Shown piece by piece: positions 11,474 through 22,620 of a stretch of DNA of 64,000 nt. The stretch covers positions 32,459,351-32,523,350 of the forward strand of contig OX463782.1 of assembly GCA_949825025.1 (NCBI GenBank), in the 5' to 3' direction. The stretch comes from Siphlonurus alternatus (lineage: Eukaryota; Arthropoda; Insecta; Ephemeroptera; Siphlonuridae). The position numbers were made by a program, and so were the translations under genes. A model generated the notes under the pieces. That model was not told the DNA's origin and ran no database searches. It saw nothing but the letters and a program-made list of their open reading frames with translations. The first letter of the stretch is position 1, and every line of letters starts with the position of its first letter.

Positions 11474-14111
11474 GTGATATATTTTTTTAAATAAATCTTC
11501 GTATTTTTTTTGCTACAATTATTATATCTTTTCTTACAGAAACCATTTTATATTTTCTTAAAGAATAACTTTTACAAACAAAGCTTTTAAAAGACTGACA
11601 TTTATCAAATTACATTTATTGAAAGAAAAATAATATATATTTTTTTACACAATTTCTACTATAAAATTGTAAAATGATATCATTATATAACGGATACAAG
11701 ATAGTGCAAACAAATTTATTATATATATAATAATATCCTGCATAACATGTACCAACAAGTTAATGGCATTTTTAAGTATATAAAAAAAAAGGTTTCTTAA
11801 AACAAACTAATCTATTTTGGAGTGTCGTCAGAGAGAGGTGGAAGGAGAGATGGCAGAATGGAATGAAACGGAGGCAGCAGCAAGGCAGTGAATGGGCGCT
11901 TATCAAGCTTAACCCTCTGCATTATAACCAGCCTCTATGTATAGCTACTATATCCACTACCAAAGAGTTGCTATTGCTGACGCACATTTAAAGCCACAAA
12001 GTGTGAAATGGAACACTAATCCAATGTTTTAGCACTGAGAATAATTCATTTTTTTTTATTCTATTACGAAGTATTTGTTTGCTTTGTTATCTTTTTGTCA
12101 TTCTTTCAAATTTAACAAAGTATAACAAATTTGATTAATTTCTGTCATGCATTCATTCATTGTTATATATACCTACATTATTGTTATCATCATATTTTTT
12201 TTTATGTGGAGTGTCAGTGATTGAAATGTACCTATTTTTTAAATATAAAAAATAATTTTTAATATGTAAAAATAAACTGCTTGAGAGTCTTTGATATCAT
12301 AGCCGTGTCATGGAAAGAAAATATAAATAAATATTTTTAGCATGACTAAAAATAAAAATAAATTTAGGTTACGCTTTAGTGAAAACTCCAAAAATAAAGC
12401 AGCTGGAAATATTACGTGATATGCAGTGAAACCACTGGGAGTTACTGAGATTAAAGTTAAATAATATTTAATTAAAAAGAGCTTGGGTCAACAATCACGG
12501 TTGGAATTAGATCACTCGACTGAACGCCCTCCTAGTGCAGAATTAAAATTAAAATGAATAATATTTTAAAAGTTAATATTTATATATGAGGCTTCAATAT
12601 CTTTTTAACAAAAATGAACAAATTAATCCATACCCCCTCCCCTCGCATCCCTTTTTTTTTATCATATCTGCTGGCTGTTTTGAATATTTTTAAATGTATA
12701 AATTTCAGAATTTTGATTTTCCTTTGTTTTCTTCATTTTTTTTAAAGACAAAAGCATAAAAAAGAAAAAAAAATGAAATTTGATATATTAATGTAACCAA
12801 AAAATATATTAAATATTTTCAATGGCATCTCCAGTTTCTCTTCGCATATACCCTCAATCCCCTTTACGAGTTTTAACTCTTTGGGGTGCATTCTTTTGGA
12901 GTAACAACAAAAAATATATATTTTTTTCCACATGATATAGAAATGGTTCATCTGAGGACAAATATTTGTGTTATAAATTTTACAAAAAAATTCGTTACTA
13001 AAAATATTCAAGGCAAAAATATTCTGCACTCTGACGTTCATAAAAAGTTCTTTTTGCAGTCTCTGCCCCTTGTGTCTATGCAACCTGGTCTACGCATTAA
13101 TAAAATAGAGGCTTTGAGTGCTTCTTTTTTAACTATTTTTTATCTGAGAATTTAATGAGGAAAACGTTTCCGTTCTCAGATATGAAATCTGAGAAAAAAA
13201 TGATGTACTAGCTGTACATATTTGTATAAGGCCATTCAGAGCAGAGAAAAAGTAGTACATGAAATTTGCTTATTTTATAGCCCCAAAAGGACTGACCTTG
13301 CACAGCTGACGTAGTTGACTTGAAGCCTCATTACCGCAGCCTGCAATAGAAATGGCTGCATATCTTCAAGGGAGGGGGAGAAAAACTGTCAACGGAAATT
13401 TTTTGAATGTTCATTCATAATTTAGAGCAATGATTTCAATTAATTTTTTTTTAAGAAGTCGTGACATGTAACAAAAACAGAGTCATGGTTTGAAAAAACA
13501 TCGATAATTAAAACCACTGCATTAAAGTGGATATTTTAAATTATAAATTTTACATTATTAATAATTTAATTTTTAAAACTTATATCAATATCGAATAAAA
13601 TACTTTTTAACCCTCCTTTTTCTCTATAATTTTATTACATCTATAATAAATAATTAATATGCAATCGGAAATATTTCCCTAAAGGATTTTACAATGGCTC
13701 TTAATTAACTATGCGCGCTAAGCACAAAATTTTACAGCACTCAGGTTAAAAGCACTTCACTCAGCACGCTCTACGCTCAGCTTTGGTTATATACCAGGCT
13801 TTGTACATCGTATACCAGCATATCAAACAAAATTCTTCGTAAGCTCTTTAAGGTAGCTTCCCGACGAGTTTGCATTCAAATTCAAATCCATTCGAACGAA
13901 CGTACGAGACGATTTATAAGATTTTTTTTTACCCTCTGAAGTCTCAACATAAGGAAATGTTACACAATACTGACTTAAAATGTTTCCTCTAATCTTCGTA
14001 CCAGTCGAGTGTATACATTTACATTTTTGTAACGTGTGTCAATTTTAATCGTATTTGTAAAATGAAATGTTGTTGTAGTTACAATTTTCCTTCAGGAAAA
14101 AAAAAAATATT
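11474..14111. other. AT-rich DNA with weak GC patches, nothing recognised
   Basis: Mixed patches at 11.82-12.0, 13.25-13.4 and 13.7-13.9 kb. Overlapping open frames on both strands at 12.74-13.16 kb (up to 113 codons, Phe/Ile/Lys-rich) are not recognisable and look compositional. Confidence 0.45.
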
Positions 14112-14268
14112 GGGCGCGATTCACGAAGCAGTTAGCCAAGTTTCTAACCACATTTAGCTTAACCACGTTTAACTAAGGTGCTGGTTTAATACGTAAAACA
14201 GGGATAGTTAAACGTGGTTAAGCTAAACGTGGTTAGAAACTTGACTAACTGCTTTGTGAATCGCACCC
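14112..14268. mobile_element. MITE family GGGCGCGATTCACGAAGCAG, copy 1
   Basis: 157-base palindromic element: GGGCGCGATTCACGAAGCAG at the left, CTGCTTTGTGAATCGCACCC at the right, with inverted TTAACCACGTTTAAC segments inside. ATT occurs on both sides, a possible 3-bp target duplication. Other copies lie at 18.4-18.9 kb (interrupted) and 33.4 kb. Confidence 0.88.
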
Positions 14269-14730
14269 ATTATAAATAAATATATATTATATAAATATAT
14301 ACATTTTGGGATTTACGAAAAAGCTATAACCTAGAATCATAATTTAATTTTATAATTTCGTTAGTAAGAATTAAACAGGTTTTAATATGTTCTATTTTCT
14401 AGTTTTTTATTTTATTTATTATTATTTTCATTTTTTTTTAATCACACTCAACATTTATATTTTAAAATCAGATTTTGTCTAATTAGTCTATTACACAGAG
14501 TGATATAAAAAATACTTAAAAATATGCATTACAATAAAAATCAATGATTGCCAATGAACATTATTGTCTGCCAGATTAATGTTACTATGTAGTCTATAAT
14601 ATAAATACTACATACACAAATAAAGCTTTTATGATTTTAAAGGGCATTTAGGCGTTACTGATGTTATTGATTAAAAAAGGCTTTTACTTCAATAATTATG
14701 ATTTTTATCTATTACTCAATAGATACAATG

Positions 14731-15075
14731 GTGGGAGGTGTGGTGCAGTGCGCTTGACCGGGTCTTTTGTCAGATCAACGAAGTTAAGCAACGCCGAGCG
14801 TGGTTAGTTGTTGGATGGGTGACCATTTTCAACAAAAAACACGTTTCCCACCCAAGGGTGAATTGTTGCACTTTTCCACTATTGTGGTTCTCCTAGGTTT
14901 GGACCATTGCCCTTCTGATCCATTGACAAAAGCTGTAGCGTCCATCCTGGCTGGAATTTCCATGTTTCCCTCAGTCGTAGGCAAAATTGCTGGGATGGAT
15001 TGCAAGGCCGTGGCACCCCTGTTCCGGAAGAGCCCGCGAAACGCTAGCTGCAGTAATGGAAAAAGAGATTTAGTT
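14731..15075 (+). mobile_element. 5S-rRNA-headed SINE (SINE3 type), copy 1
   Basis: The head matches eukaryotic 5S rRNA from the middle on: AGATCAACGAAGTTAAGCAA, then GCGTGGTTAG, then GGATGGGTGACC, i.e. the A-box (AAGTTAAGCA, 14,781-14,790), intermediate element and C-box of the internal RNA polymerase III promoter. The body contains TGGACCATTGC, CATTGACAAAAGCTG and the core CATCCTGGCTG...TTTCCCTCAGTC...GGGATGGATTGCAAGGCCGTGG. Nearly identical to the copy at 58,535. The 93-codon frame on it is a shadow. Confidence 0.88.
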
Positions 15076-18000
15076 TTATAGTTTTGAGAGAGGTAAGAAA
15101 ACTACTTACTCTATCCACCTTTTTTTTATTTCACCACGCCACCATCGACTGCGTGACAGCGCTCACAAATAGAGTAAGATAACATTTGGCTACCCCGAGG
15201 TGTACGTCATACAAATTAGTTCTTAAGGATTGACGTCAGTTGATTGAGATCTCGGAATCGGCCACCTTAAATGCTACAAGATTTTCAGAGAACTTAGAAC
15301 TCACCATCAATAGGTGGCATACAAATTTTGAAGCGAATTTGTCCCATCAGTTTTGTGAAAACATTGGCCTTATGGACGGAAACTGGAAATGGAGCTGTTG
15401 TAAAAAAACTGCAAGACTGAAATTGCTGAAACCATAAGCGATTAAGTTTCAGAACATTCTCGATTTTATTAAAATTTATTTCATTCGATTCATTTGCAGG
15501 GAAATATTCTTTGACTCCAAAATAACTGAGATTAATCGTTAAGCACAAAAGAATTTATTACCACATTAGCCAGTAAGTAAGCAATCGTAAAATTTAATTG
15601 CTCTCTTAGTCCTGCCAACTATGGTGCTAAGAACCTTATATACCTGAAGGAGACGCATTATGCGAATGGAGATTTTTTTTAGTAATTAAGTATGCACACA
15701 TATATAACGTCTACTTGAAGTTTAAATAATATCACGTATTTTGCCCTATGGAATAAAGTTCTGAGCTGTGATTGGTTGAAATCAAAATACCTTTATACTG
15801 GTTGGTATATTAAAGTTGGACTATCATTTCTCTGATTGGTTAGCTTCAAAAGAAGTTGCACTCTAATGATTTTCCCTCGTGACTCTTCTTCTCCTCAACC
15901 AAAAGATTCTACGGTGGAAACGCTGAGGGTTACTTTTCTATACCACACTGTAGTTATTCTCGTCTAATTGAATGAGTGCAATATTGTAAAGTGCTATACC
16001 TCAAGAAGCAGTCTTCTATACTATACTTGAAATATTTAACGTTGGTTTCTTCTTACAATTATATTATACAACAAGAACGAGATATTTGAGAGATAGGTTC
16101 TTTTCCACCTGCCTACTGCGAACAATGAATCACTGTGAATAATATAATTTCTTTGAAGTGGTAGGAGCAATTAAAACTTGTGAATTAAATATATATATTT
16201 TTTAGACTTCATACAGAAGAAATCACAGAGTATTTATTTTTAGCTTTATATCTTTTTTTAGAATAAGTTTAAGAAATAAGAATTTGATGATACTGATCAA
16301 AGATGAGTTTATGCATTTGTGCATTAATTTGGTACAAGAGTTCTTCATAGGAATGGGGTGAAAGTATGTTATAACTGTTGCCAAGTAGTAAAAATGCAAA
16401 AATGAATAGCAAATGTTTTAAGAAATAAAATTATGTACGTACGGTGGTAAAATTAGGAGGAAACAGTTTAAACATTTTTGCCAATGGGCAGTGATATTTT
16501 CCATTTTTTAATTTGCCCACTTGGATTTTCTCTAAAAACAACAAAATATGTATGATTGATATGATTGATGTATTGTCCATAAAAATAATACAAAACATTG
16601 CTATATATTTTATAAAATATAACGAGAGATGCAAATTGTAAAAAAAAAAAAATTGTTGTTAATATTATTACAAAAAAAAGGTGTCAAAATGTCATACCTG
16701 AGTGCAAATGTTTACCTTAATAAAAATATGTAAATAGCAATCATCCAGTGGAAATACAAAGCCAATAAAGCTAACCTAATCTAGATGGACACCTAGCACT
16801 TTTTGGCGTTACCAGACCAAAATAATCTTATAATCCGCAATATTTTTTAAGGTAAAGATCATACATCATATATTTTTTTACATTTAAAATATGCTAATTT
16901 TTTGGAGCTTTTCCATGTTCAATTTTAGTAAAAAAAAAAAATAAATTCTCTTTTATCCAAGTCATATTTTTTTCATTCTTCAATATCGATAGTGTGTTTT
17001 TTTTTTTGTTCATGCGTGTAGAGTGTAATAGAAAGTGACGTAATCTTTTTAAAAGAAAACAAAAGATGAAGTAGAAAGAATGAACGAAGGTCTAAGAATT
17101 ATAAAGGCCAATGTCTTGAACCTCCACTATACGATGTTATTATTATATAGAACAGTAGCGGCTATAATATATAGAGAGTGTATATGTTAGCTAGGGGCTT
17201 TACATAATGGTTTTGAGTATGTGTCATACTATACCACCTTATACATATTTGTGGATGTATATGCATACGTTTTCCTTTCGTTCACACCTTTGCTTCTTTC
17301 GTCAGTTCATTTTACACTCGCGTCGTGTATATGAAAACATATAAGGTTTCTGTGTATTACACTAAAATATAGACCCCTCTTTATCGATAAAATGGTAATA
17401 TAGTTGAATTTTTCTCTATTTTTTTTAATATTACAAATAAAACATTATGACCTCGTTATTATCGAATGATTAAAATTGCTTTTAACTTAACAGTCTCCAT
17501 TATAAAAAAATAGTGCACTTTATAACCAATATACCGGAAGGTGATATAAAAAAAAAAAAGCCCTCGTCTCTTTTTAATGTAGTTTTATATTTATAATTGT
17601 GTTACATGAGTTTTTAATTGATTAACTTACTGTATTTTATGTATATCGAAAAGTCATATTATAATTTAGTATATACAATGTATAATATGCAAGCGAAGCA
17701 TTTACGTTCTGATAAAATTAAATTAAAATAAATTAAAATTTACCAAAATTTAAAAGCTTTTTTTTTTTTTTTTTTCGTTTGGATTTTTTTTTTTATTAAA
17801 ATATAAAAATATGACCTTATATTTATGGTTTTTACCTATAACAGCTTGTCAAATTAATATATGTATATTTAACTGGATTAAAATTGAAACTAATCGGTCA
17901 TTATTCCATTTGTGATAAGGGTCACATTTACTTATAAGTATAATTAACAAAAATTAATCATATATATTATATATGATTCCATTCTAGAATTGAACGTTTT

Positions 18001-18403
18001 ATAATAAAGTTGTTTACATGATATTTTTTTCACAGCTGAAGTGAATAGAGCAATGTTTTTAAACAAAATTCTGTATTTTTTATCATCCATTTTTAAACAG
18101 TTAATGAAATATACTTACGACAGCATGTTGAATAAGTTGATCTTAAATAAAAAATAATGTACTATCATTGAGAAAAGATGACTTTGTAGCTGTAAGTTTG
18201 TGCAATAATTTCAAAAAATAAATAGAATAAGAAAACTAGAAGCAATGTACATTTTATGTTTCACGCTGCATATTTTATTTATTCGCTCACGAAAACTCCC
18301 GATCCAGCTTTTTCAGTCATAATTTCATTATTCAATTTTTTAATTTATTTTATAAAAAAAAAAAAAAAAAAAAATCTTAACTGTAGAAAATTGTGTAACC
18401 AAT
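15076..18403. other. AT-rich DNA, nothing recognised
   Basis: A mixed-composition patch at 15.2-15.5 kb carries open frames on both strands (65 and 84 codons) without recognisable motifs. Two inverted CCAAT boxes (ATTGGTT) lie at about 15.77 and 15.84 kb. The rest is AT-rich with poly-A/T. Confidence 0.45.
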
Positions 18404-18923
18404 TCACCACGTTTAACTAAGTGGTTTAACACGTAAAACAGGTATAGTTAAACATGGTTAAGGGCATTGGGTGTAGCACCGGTAGTTGGTAACCCTGACG
18501 TATCTTCACCATGTTAATTTTTTATCCTTGCTCCTCGGAGTAATTTTTATGCTAGAGCTAAGCTGATTGCTGTAGTATCAAGATAATTAGAAGCCCAAGT
18601 GCACAATTTGACTAAATAAAGCCTGATTTAAAGAAGAGTATTTTTTTTTAAATTTTAGAAAAATTCATGTAAATTTAAAAAATTACTAAAATATACGTTT
18701 CATTAAATCAGGCTTTATTTAGCCAAATTGTGCACTTGGGCTACTAATTATCTTGATACTACAGCAATTAGCTTAGCTCTAGCATAAAAATTACTCCGAG
18801 GAGCAAGGATAAAAAATTAACATGGTGAAGATACGTCAGTGTTGCCAACTACCGGTGCTACACCCAATGCCCCTAAGCTAAACGTGGTTAAAAAACTGCC
18901 TCACTTCTTTGTAAATCGCGCCC
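18404..18923. mobile_element. MITE GGGCGCGATTCAC family, copy 2, split by an insertion
   Basis: Left part 18,404-18,461 (CACCACGTTTAACTAAG...CAGGTATAGTTAAAC) and right part 18,874-18,923 (GCTAAACGTGGTTAAAAAAC...AAATCGCGCCC) are the two halves of the element seen intact at 14,112 and 33,439. The left terminus is lost. The element at 18,462 sits exactly between them. Confidence 0.85.
18462..18873. mobile_element. Foldback MITE GGGCATTGGGTGTAGC, nested, TAA target site
   Basis: Long inverted arms (about 185 bases each): GGGCATTGGGTGTAGCACCG at the left and its reverse complement at the right, including GAGGAGCAAGGAT and AAGCCTGATTTAA-type segments. It is inserted at a TAA that is duplicated on both sides (18,459-18,461 and 18,874-18,876). 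A 3-bp TAA duplication is the PIF/Harbinger signature. Confidence 0.9.
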
Positions 18924-18929
18924 ATTGTA

Positions 18930-19960
18930 GCCAATACCTTAAATATCTGTAAATCTAGAATCAAACATAAGTGATTATATTTGCTAAGCGAGACTTAATA
19001 TAATATAATCATGCACTACCATAAAAATATCATGTAGCATAAGCACCAAGATATTTTCTCTATTTTCTATATCATGTATCCACAGTATTTGATATGTTAT
19101 TATGATGTACAAGCTCAACATCGCCCATCATTATTTCTTTATTGCTTAATTATTTGTTTCCACTATTGTCTACCTATATATCTATTTTTGTAACTATGTC
19201 TATGTTTATATTAATTTTATATAAATATATGTACACTTTTTGTGTTTAATAAATCATAATTAATACCAAACTGAATATTTTGTCAAACACATTACTGGAG
19301 GATAGGGGAGGAGGAATTTTTGGGTTGTACATAGAAGTCATCAAATCATTCATTATAATTTTACACTGTTTAAAGTTTTTGAATTTTATGGTAATGTCAT
19401 TTGATGAAATAAATGTTTTTCAATATTTTTTTTATTGAAACATGCATGTAAAACTTTTGCATAAAACATGATAAAAAAAAACAGTTTAAATTTATTTTTA
19501 TTTCATATTACACACCAGGTAAAAAAAAAAGTACTGAAAACACTCAAGTAAAGTTGATATTTAAAAAAAAATCAATAAAAATTATATGGGATTCAACAAT
19601 ATAAATAAAATTAAAAAAAAATATTTAATGAAACACTTAGCCTTTAATCATCATGAGACGTAATTTTGTTCTAACGTTTATAATAAAGTTACTATCAATA
19701 TTATAAACTCTAAATCACCATCATAAGTTACTTACAAAACACATTACTAAACGTATATAAAACTATGACAACGTCGTCAACTTTTAAGTGACTTTTAATA
19801 TATATGATAGTAGCACTCTAAAGTTATGACGTCGTAGTGGGAGGGGGAACGTTGATTAAAGAGATGCTTATCTTTTGACACCTCAGCAAACACTAATTAC
19901 GTCTTAATTACACGTCACGTGTGGCACACAGCTGATCGCCGCCGCAGATTCAGTGCGGAT
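18930..19960. other. AT-rich DNA, nothing recognised
   Basis: No coding signal; ends at a short GC patch (CAGCTGATCGCCGCCGCAGA) before the GA microsatellite. Confidence 0.5.
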
Positions 19961-19967
19961 AGAGTGT

Positions 19968-19972
<5 letters not shown>

Positions 19973-20052
<80 letters not shown>
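19973..20052 (+). repeat. (GA)40 microsatellite
   Basis: Uninterrupted GA dinucleotides for 80 bases, about 1 kb upstream of KCC exon 1. Long Ser/Leu open frames on the minus strand here are artefacts of (TC)n. GAGA-rich tracts near promoters can bind GAGA factor in insects; that role is inference. Confidence 0.98.
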
Positions 20053-20054
<2 letters not shown>

Positions 20055-20069
20055 AACAGGGATGGTGGA

Positions 20070-20071
<2 letters not shown>

Positions 20072-20117
<46 letters not shown>
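20072..20117 (+). repeat. (TA)n microsatellite
   Basis: About 23 TA units, 20 bases after the GA tract; followed by interspersed GAGA motifs to about 20,270. Confidence 0.97.
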
Positions 20118-20122
<5 letters not shown>

Positions 20123-20739
20123 GAGAATGAGAAAGGAAAACAGAGAGACAGTCAGAAAAAGAGAAAGACAGTCTAAAAGGTAAGAAAATACCATGTGGAC
20201 AAACACAAACAGAGACAGTCTGATATATAAACTGCGAAGACAGTGAAAGAAAGAGAGAGAGAGAGAGACGCACGTGTCGGTGTTTTCCGGTTCCTCCACG
20301 CGACTGTCACACAGTCAGTGGGTGACCGGCTCACGTCACCATTATCGCTCGTCCCTTTTTTCACGTCTCTTCCACTACTGCTAGAGTATACACCCCTCTC
20401 ATCTTACACGCGATCAATATAAAGGAAAACAATATAGAATTCTAAAACTCCAAAATGGTAGTAAAAAAATATTTATGGTACCAATTATTTATGCATTTAA
20501 GGATTTAAAAAAGCTTGCTGTTTATTTTCATAAAAAAAATGGGCAAACCTTTTTTTTTTTTGCTAAATTTTCCTAATTAATCACATTAAAAATTCAATTT
20601 TTATATATAATATTTATACAAATATATATAATATATATTTTTAATTACTCAAGATTTTATATAAAAAAAAATAAAGTATGATGGTGTAATATTTCAGTAT
20701 AGTGACGGTACTTTTATCAGATGAATCAATCTTGAAATC

Positions 20740-21000
20740 GTGTATGTCCGGAATTCATCGTGTTTTTCCGGTTAGTGCTTGCCCATGTAACTTTTGCAGC
20801 AGCCATCTAGCGAAGCAGCAGCAGCAGAGCGATGTTATACCGGGGTAGCAAGGCAGAGGCTACGAACGTACAGAAGCAGTGAGTCTGCGTGATTCTGCAC
20901 CAGCAAAATATATCGTCATCGTGCTGTGAGTAGAGGGTGCCACATTGGCCCGCGTGGATGTGCGAGTGAAAATCTCTTGCGTGTTATTTAAATGACAGGC
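20740..21000 (+). promoter_or_regulatory. Probable KCC promoter/5'UTR region
   Basis: A GC-richer island between a TA/GA microsatellite block and the first coding exon. It contains TTCCGG boxes, an Inr-like TTAGTGC at about 20,772, a CAG run (about 20,815-20,830) and two donor-like GTGAGT sites (about 20,879 and 20,926). The 70 bases just before the ATG are AT-rich and end in TTTAATAG, so a short 5'UTR intron is possible. Placement next to exon 1 and the change in composition support a leader, but the TSS is not determined. Confidence 0.45.
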
Positions 21001-21078
21001 TGTGTATATTAAGAAAATGAATCTGTGATGTATTAAAAAAAAAAACTATATTAATTGTTATATATTATTTAATAGATA

Positions 21079-21208
21079 ATGACAATGACTGAAAATTCAG
21101 GATCACGTTTTGTGACCGAAAAGGTTGCTGAAGAAGGCAACAATGCTGCAGGAGGGGGTAGTCCCAACAATGTCAAGCAAGTTCCGGACGGCGAGGTGGC
21201 TCCACGAG
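21079..21208 (+). CDS. kcc: K-Cl cotransporter (KCC), first coding exon
   Basis: First coding exon of an electroneutral K+/Cl- symporter of the SLC12 family, which uses the K+ gradient to move Cl- out of cells. It encodes 43 codons plus one base, starting MTMTENSGSRFVTEK and ending PDGEVAPR+G. Two start codons lie close together (21,079 and 21,085). In-frame stops (TAA, TAG) lie directly upstream, so the start cannot extend in this reading. The donor GTACGT follows at 21,209. The spare G joins the first two bases of the exon at 49,023 to give Gly-Asp-Gly, with no frameshift. The Gly/Asn-rich, weakly conserved tail with an SRFVTEK-like patch resembles the short RF-V motif of KCC N-termini. The exon may begin at 21,076 after a TAG acceptor or be continuous with the GC-rich leader upstream; I cannot decide. 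Other first exons could exist. Confidence 0.8.
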
Positions 21209-22485
21209 GTACGTAGGTGGCGCTGCATGGCTCAGGTGGTTCCTCCCCCCTCCACCACCTCTGCATGACTTAGCCGGGTGTCTGAGTGTCTAGTACCACG
21301 GCCCCGCCCCCCTTTCTGCCCGGGCTAGCTAGAAAACGAGCTCCCTACCAGTTCTATATTATATAGAAACACGCGATACTAAACTTAATCATACTCTATT
21401 TTATGATATTATAATACAAAACCATTTTCTTTTTATAAAATTTGTATACACCAATTTAATTATATAGTGTTATAATAATTAATTTGTTTGTATGTTTAAT
21501 ATAATATTATATAATTATACAATTATATAATAATATTGTCACTATGTTTTATTGTTTTAGAATTTATATTATAATTTTATATAAACAATTATTAAACCAT
21601 GTATTGTATATTTACAATGGATTATATAAACCTTATATCTTAAATTTTGAAATGAAGACAGTTTAATCCGATTATTGTCGTTATCCTTTATATAATTTAA
21701 TATTTTTTAATTCAAAACATATTCTAACAATGCAAAAATTTGCATATAAATTGTATTTGCAGGAGAAAAAGTATTATATAATTTTTTTTATGATGTTCTT
21801 CAATGTATAACAGTTAAGTCTTGTTGTACCAATTATACAACTAAAGTTTAAATGCATGACAGGTCGAGCAGCCCATCAATTAAAATGATAATTAAATATG
21901 TCGGTTTTTACTTTAATAATAAATTTAGACATATTTTAAAAGCTATAGGTCATTAATTTTTATTTTATATTTAATCACTAAATAACACACAAATATATTA
22001 AGAATGAAGTGTTAATGTAGTTATTAAAAATAAAGAATTTTTTTAATAAATTTCATTGCAATATAATTTTTCACGCAAATATAAACCTACTTTTATGAAT
22101 TACCATTTCAATATCTTCCAGTATATTTTTATTTATTTTTTATATAGCTGACATTATTAGGCAATAAAAAAACACGTACTCTTCTTTTCATGAGAGCGAA
22201 TCAACTCGTCTGTTTACAACGTAGAGAATGTTTGTCAGTCAGTTAAGATGTCCATGTCTCCACAAATTTAATTCTACACTGAGAAAAATATATATTGTTT
22301 TTAGTATTAAAATATCTATAATAAGTTATAAAATCCAAGTAAAAAATTATATATTAAGATTGTACGAATAAATACAATAAACACTAATAAAAAGGGGCGG
22401 GTCATTTAAGTTAAAAGGTTAGACAGTATAATACACTGACAATAATAAAATTTAGATGTGACCTCTACAATAAATGTAGTGATAA

Positions 22486-22620
22486 GGAGTGTTCAGTGTA
22501 GCCGCCATCTGTGTCGGCTCCTTGATGCAGGCAACCCGTCGAGCCCTCGCTGCAGCCCGGCCGCTACCGTCCCGGCGCGACAAACTTGTTCTCTCAAACG
22601 TTTCTCAGAACATGAATAAT
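22486..22620. other. CpG-rich island in KCC intron 1
   Basis: A dense CpG cluster (about 13 CpG in 100 bases by eye) with a TTCAGTGT Inr-like start, GCCGCCATCT (YY1-like in reverse) and an open frame from ATG at 22,525 beginning MQATRRALAAARPLPSRRD. It lies 1.3 kb after KCC exon 1. A promoter or alternative first exon is possible; no protein family is recognised. Confidence 0.3.

Noticed and set aside
12742..13155. Overlapping 89-113 codon frames on both strands
   Set aside because: Phe/Ile/Lys-rich AT-driven frames with no motif, splice support or base-composition change.
14738..14830. A functional 5S rRNA gene
   Set aside because: Only the middle to 3' part of 5S is similar, it is followed by a SINE body, and the copies are dispersed rather than tandem.
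19904..20299. Minus-strand frames of 107-131 codons rich in Ser/Leu
   Set aside because: They are translations of the (GA)n/(TA)n microsatellites, not proteins.
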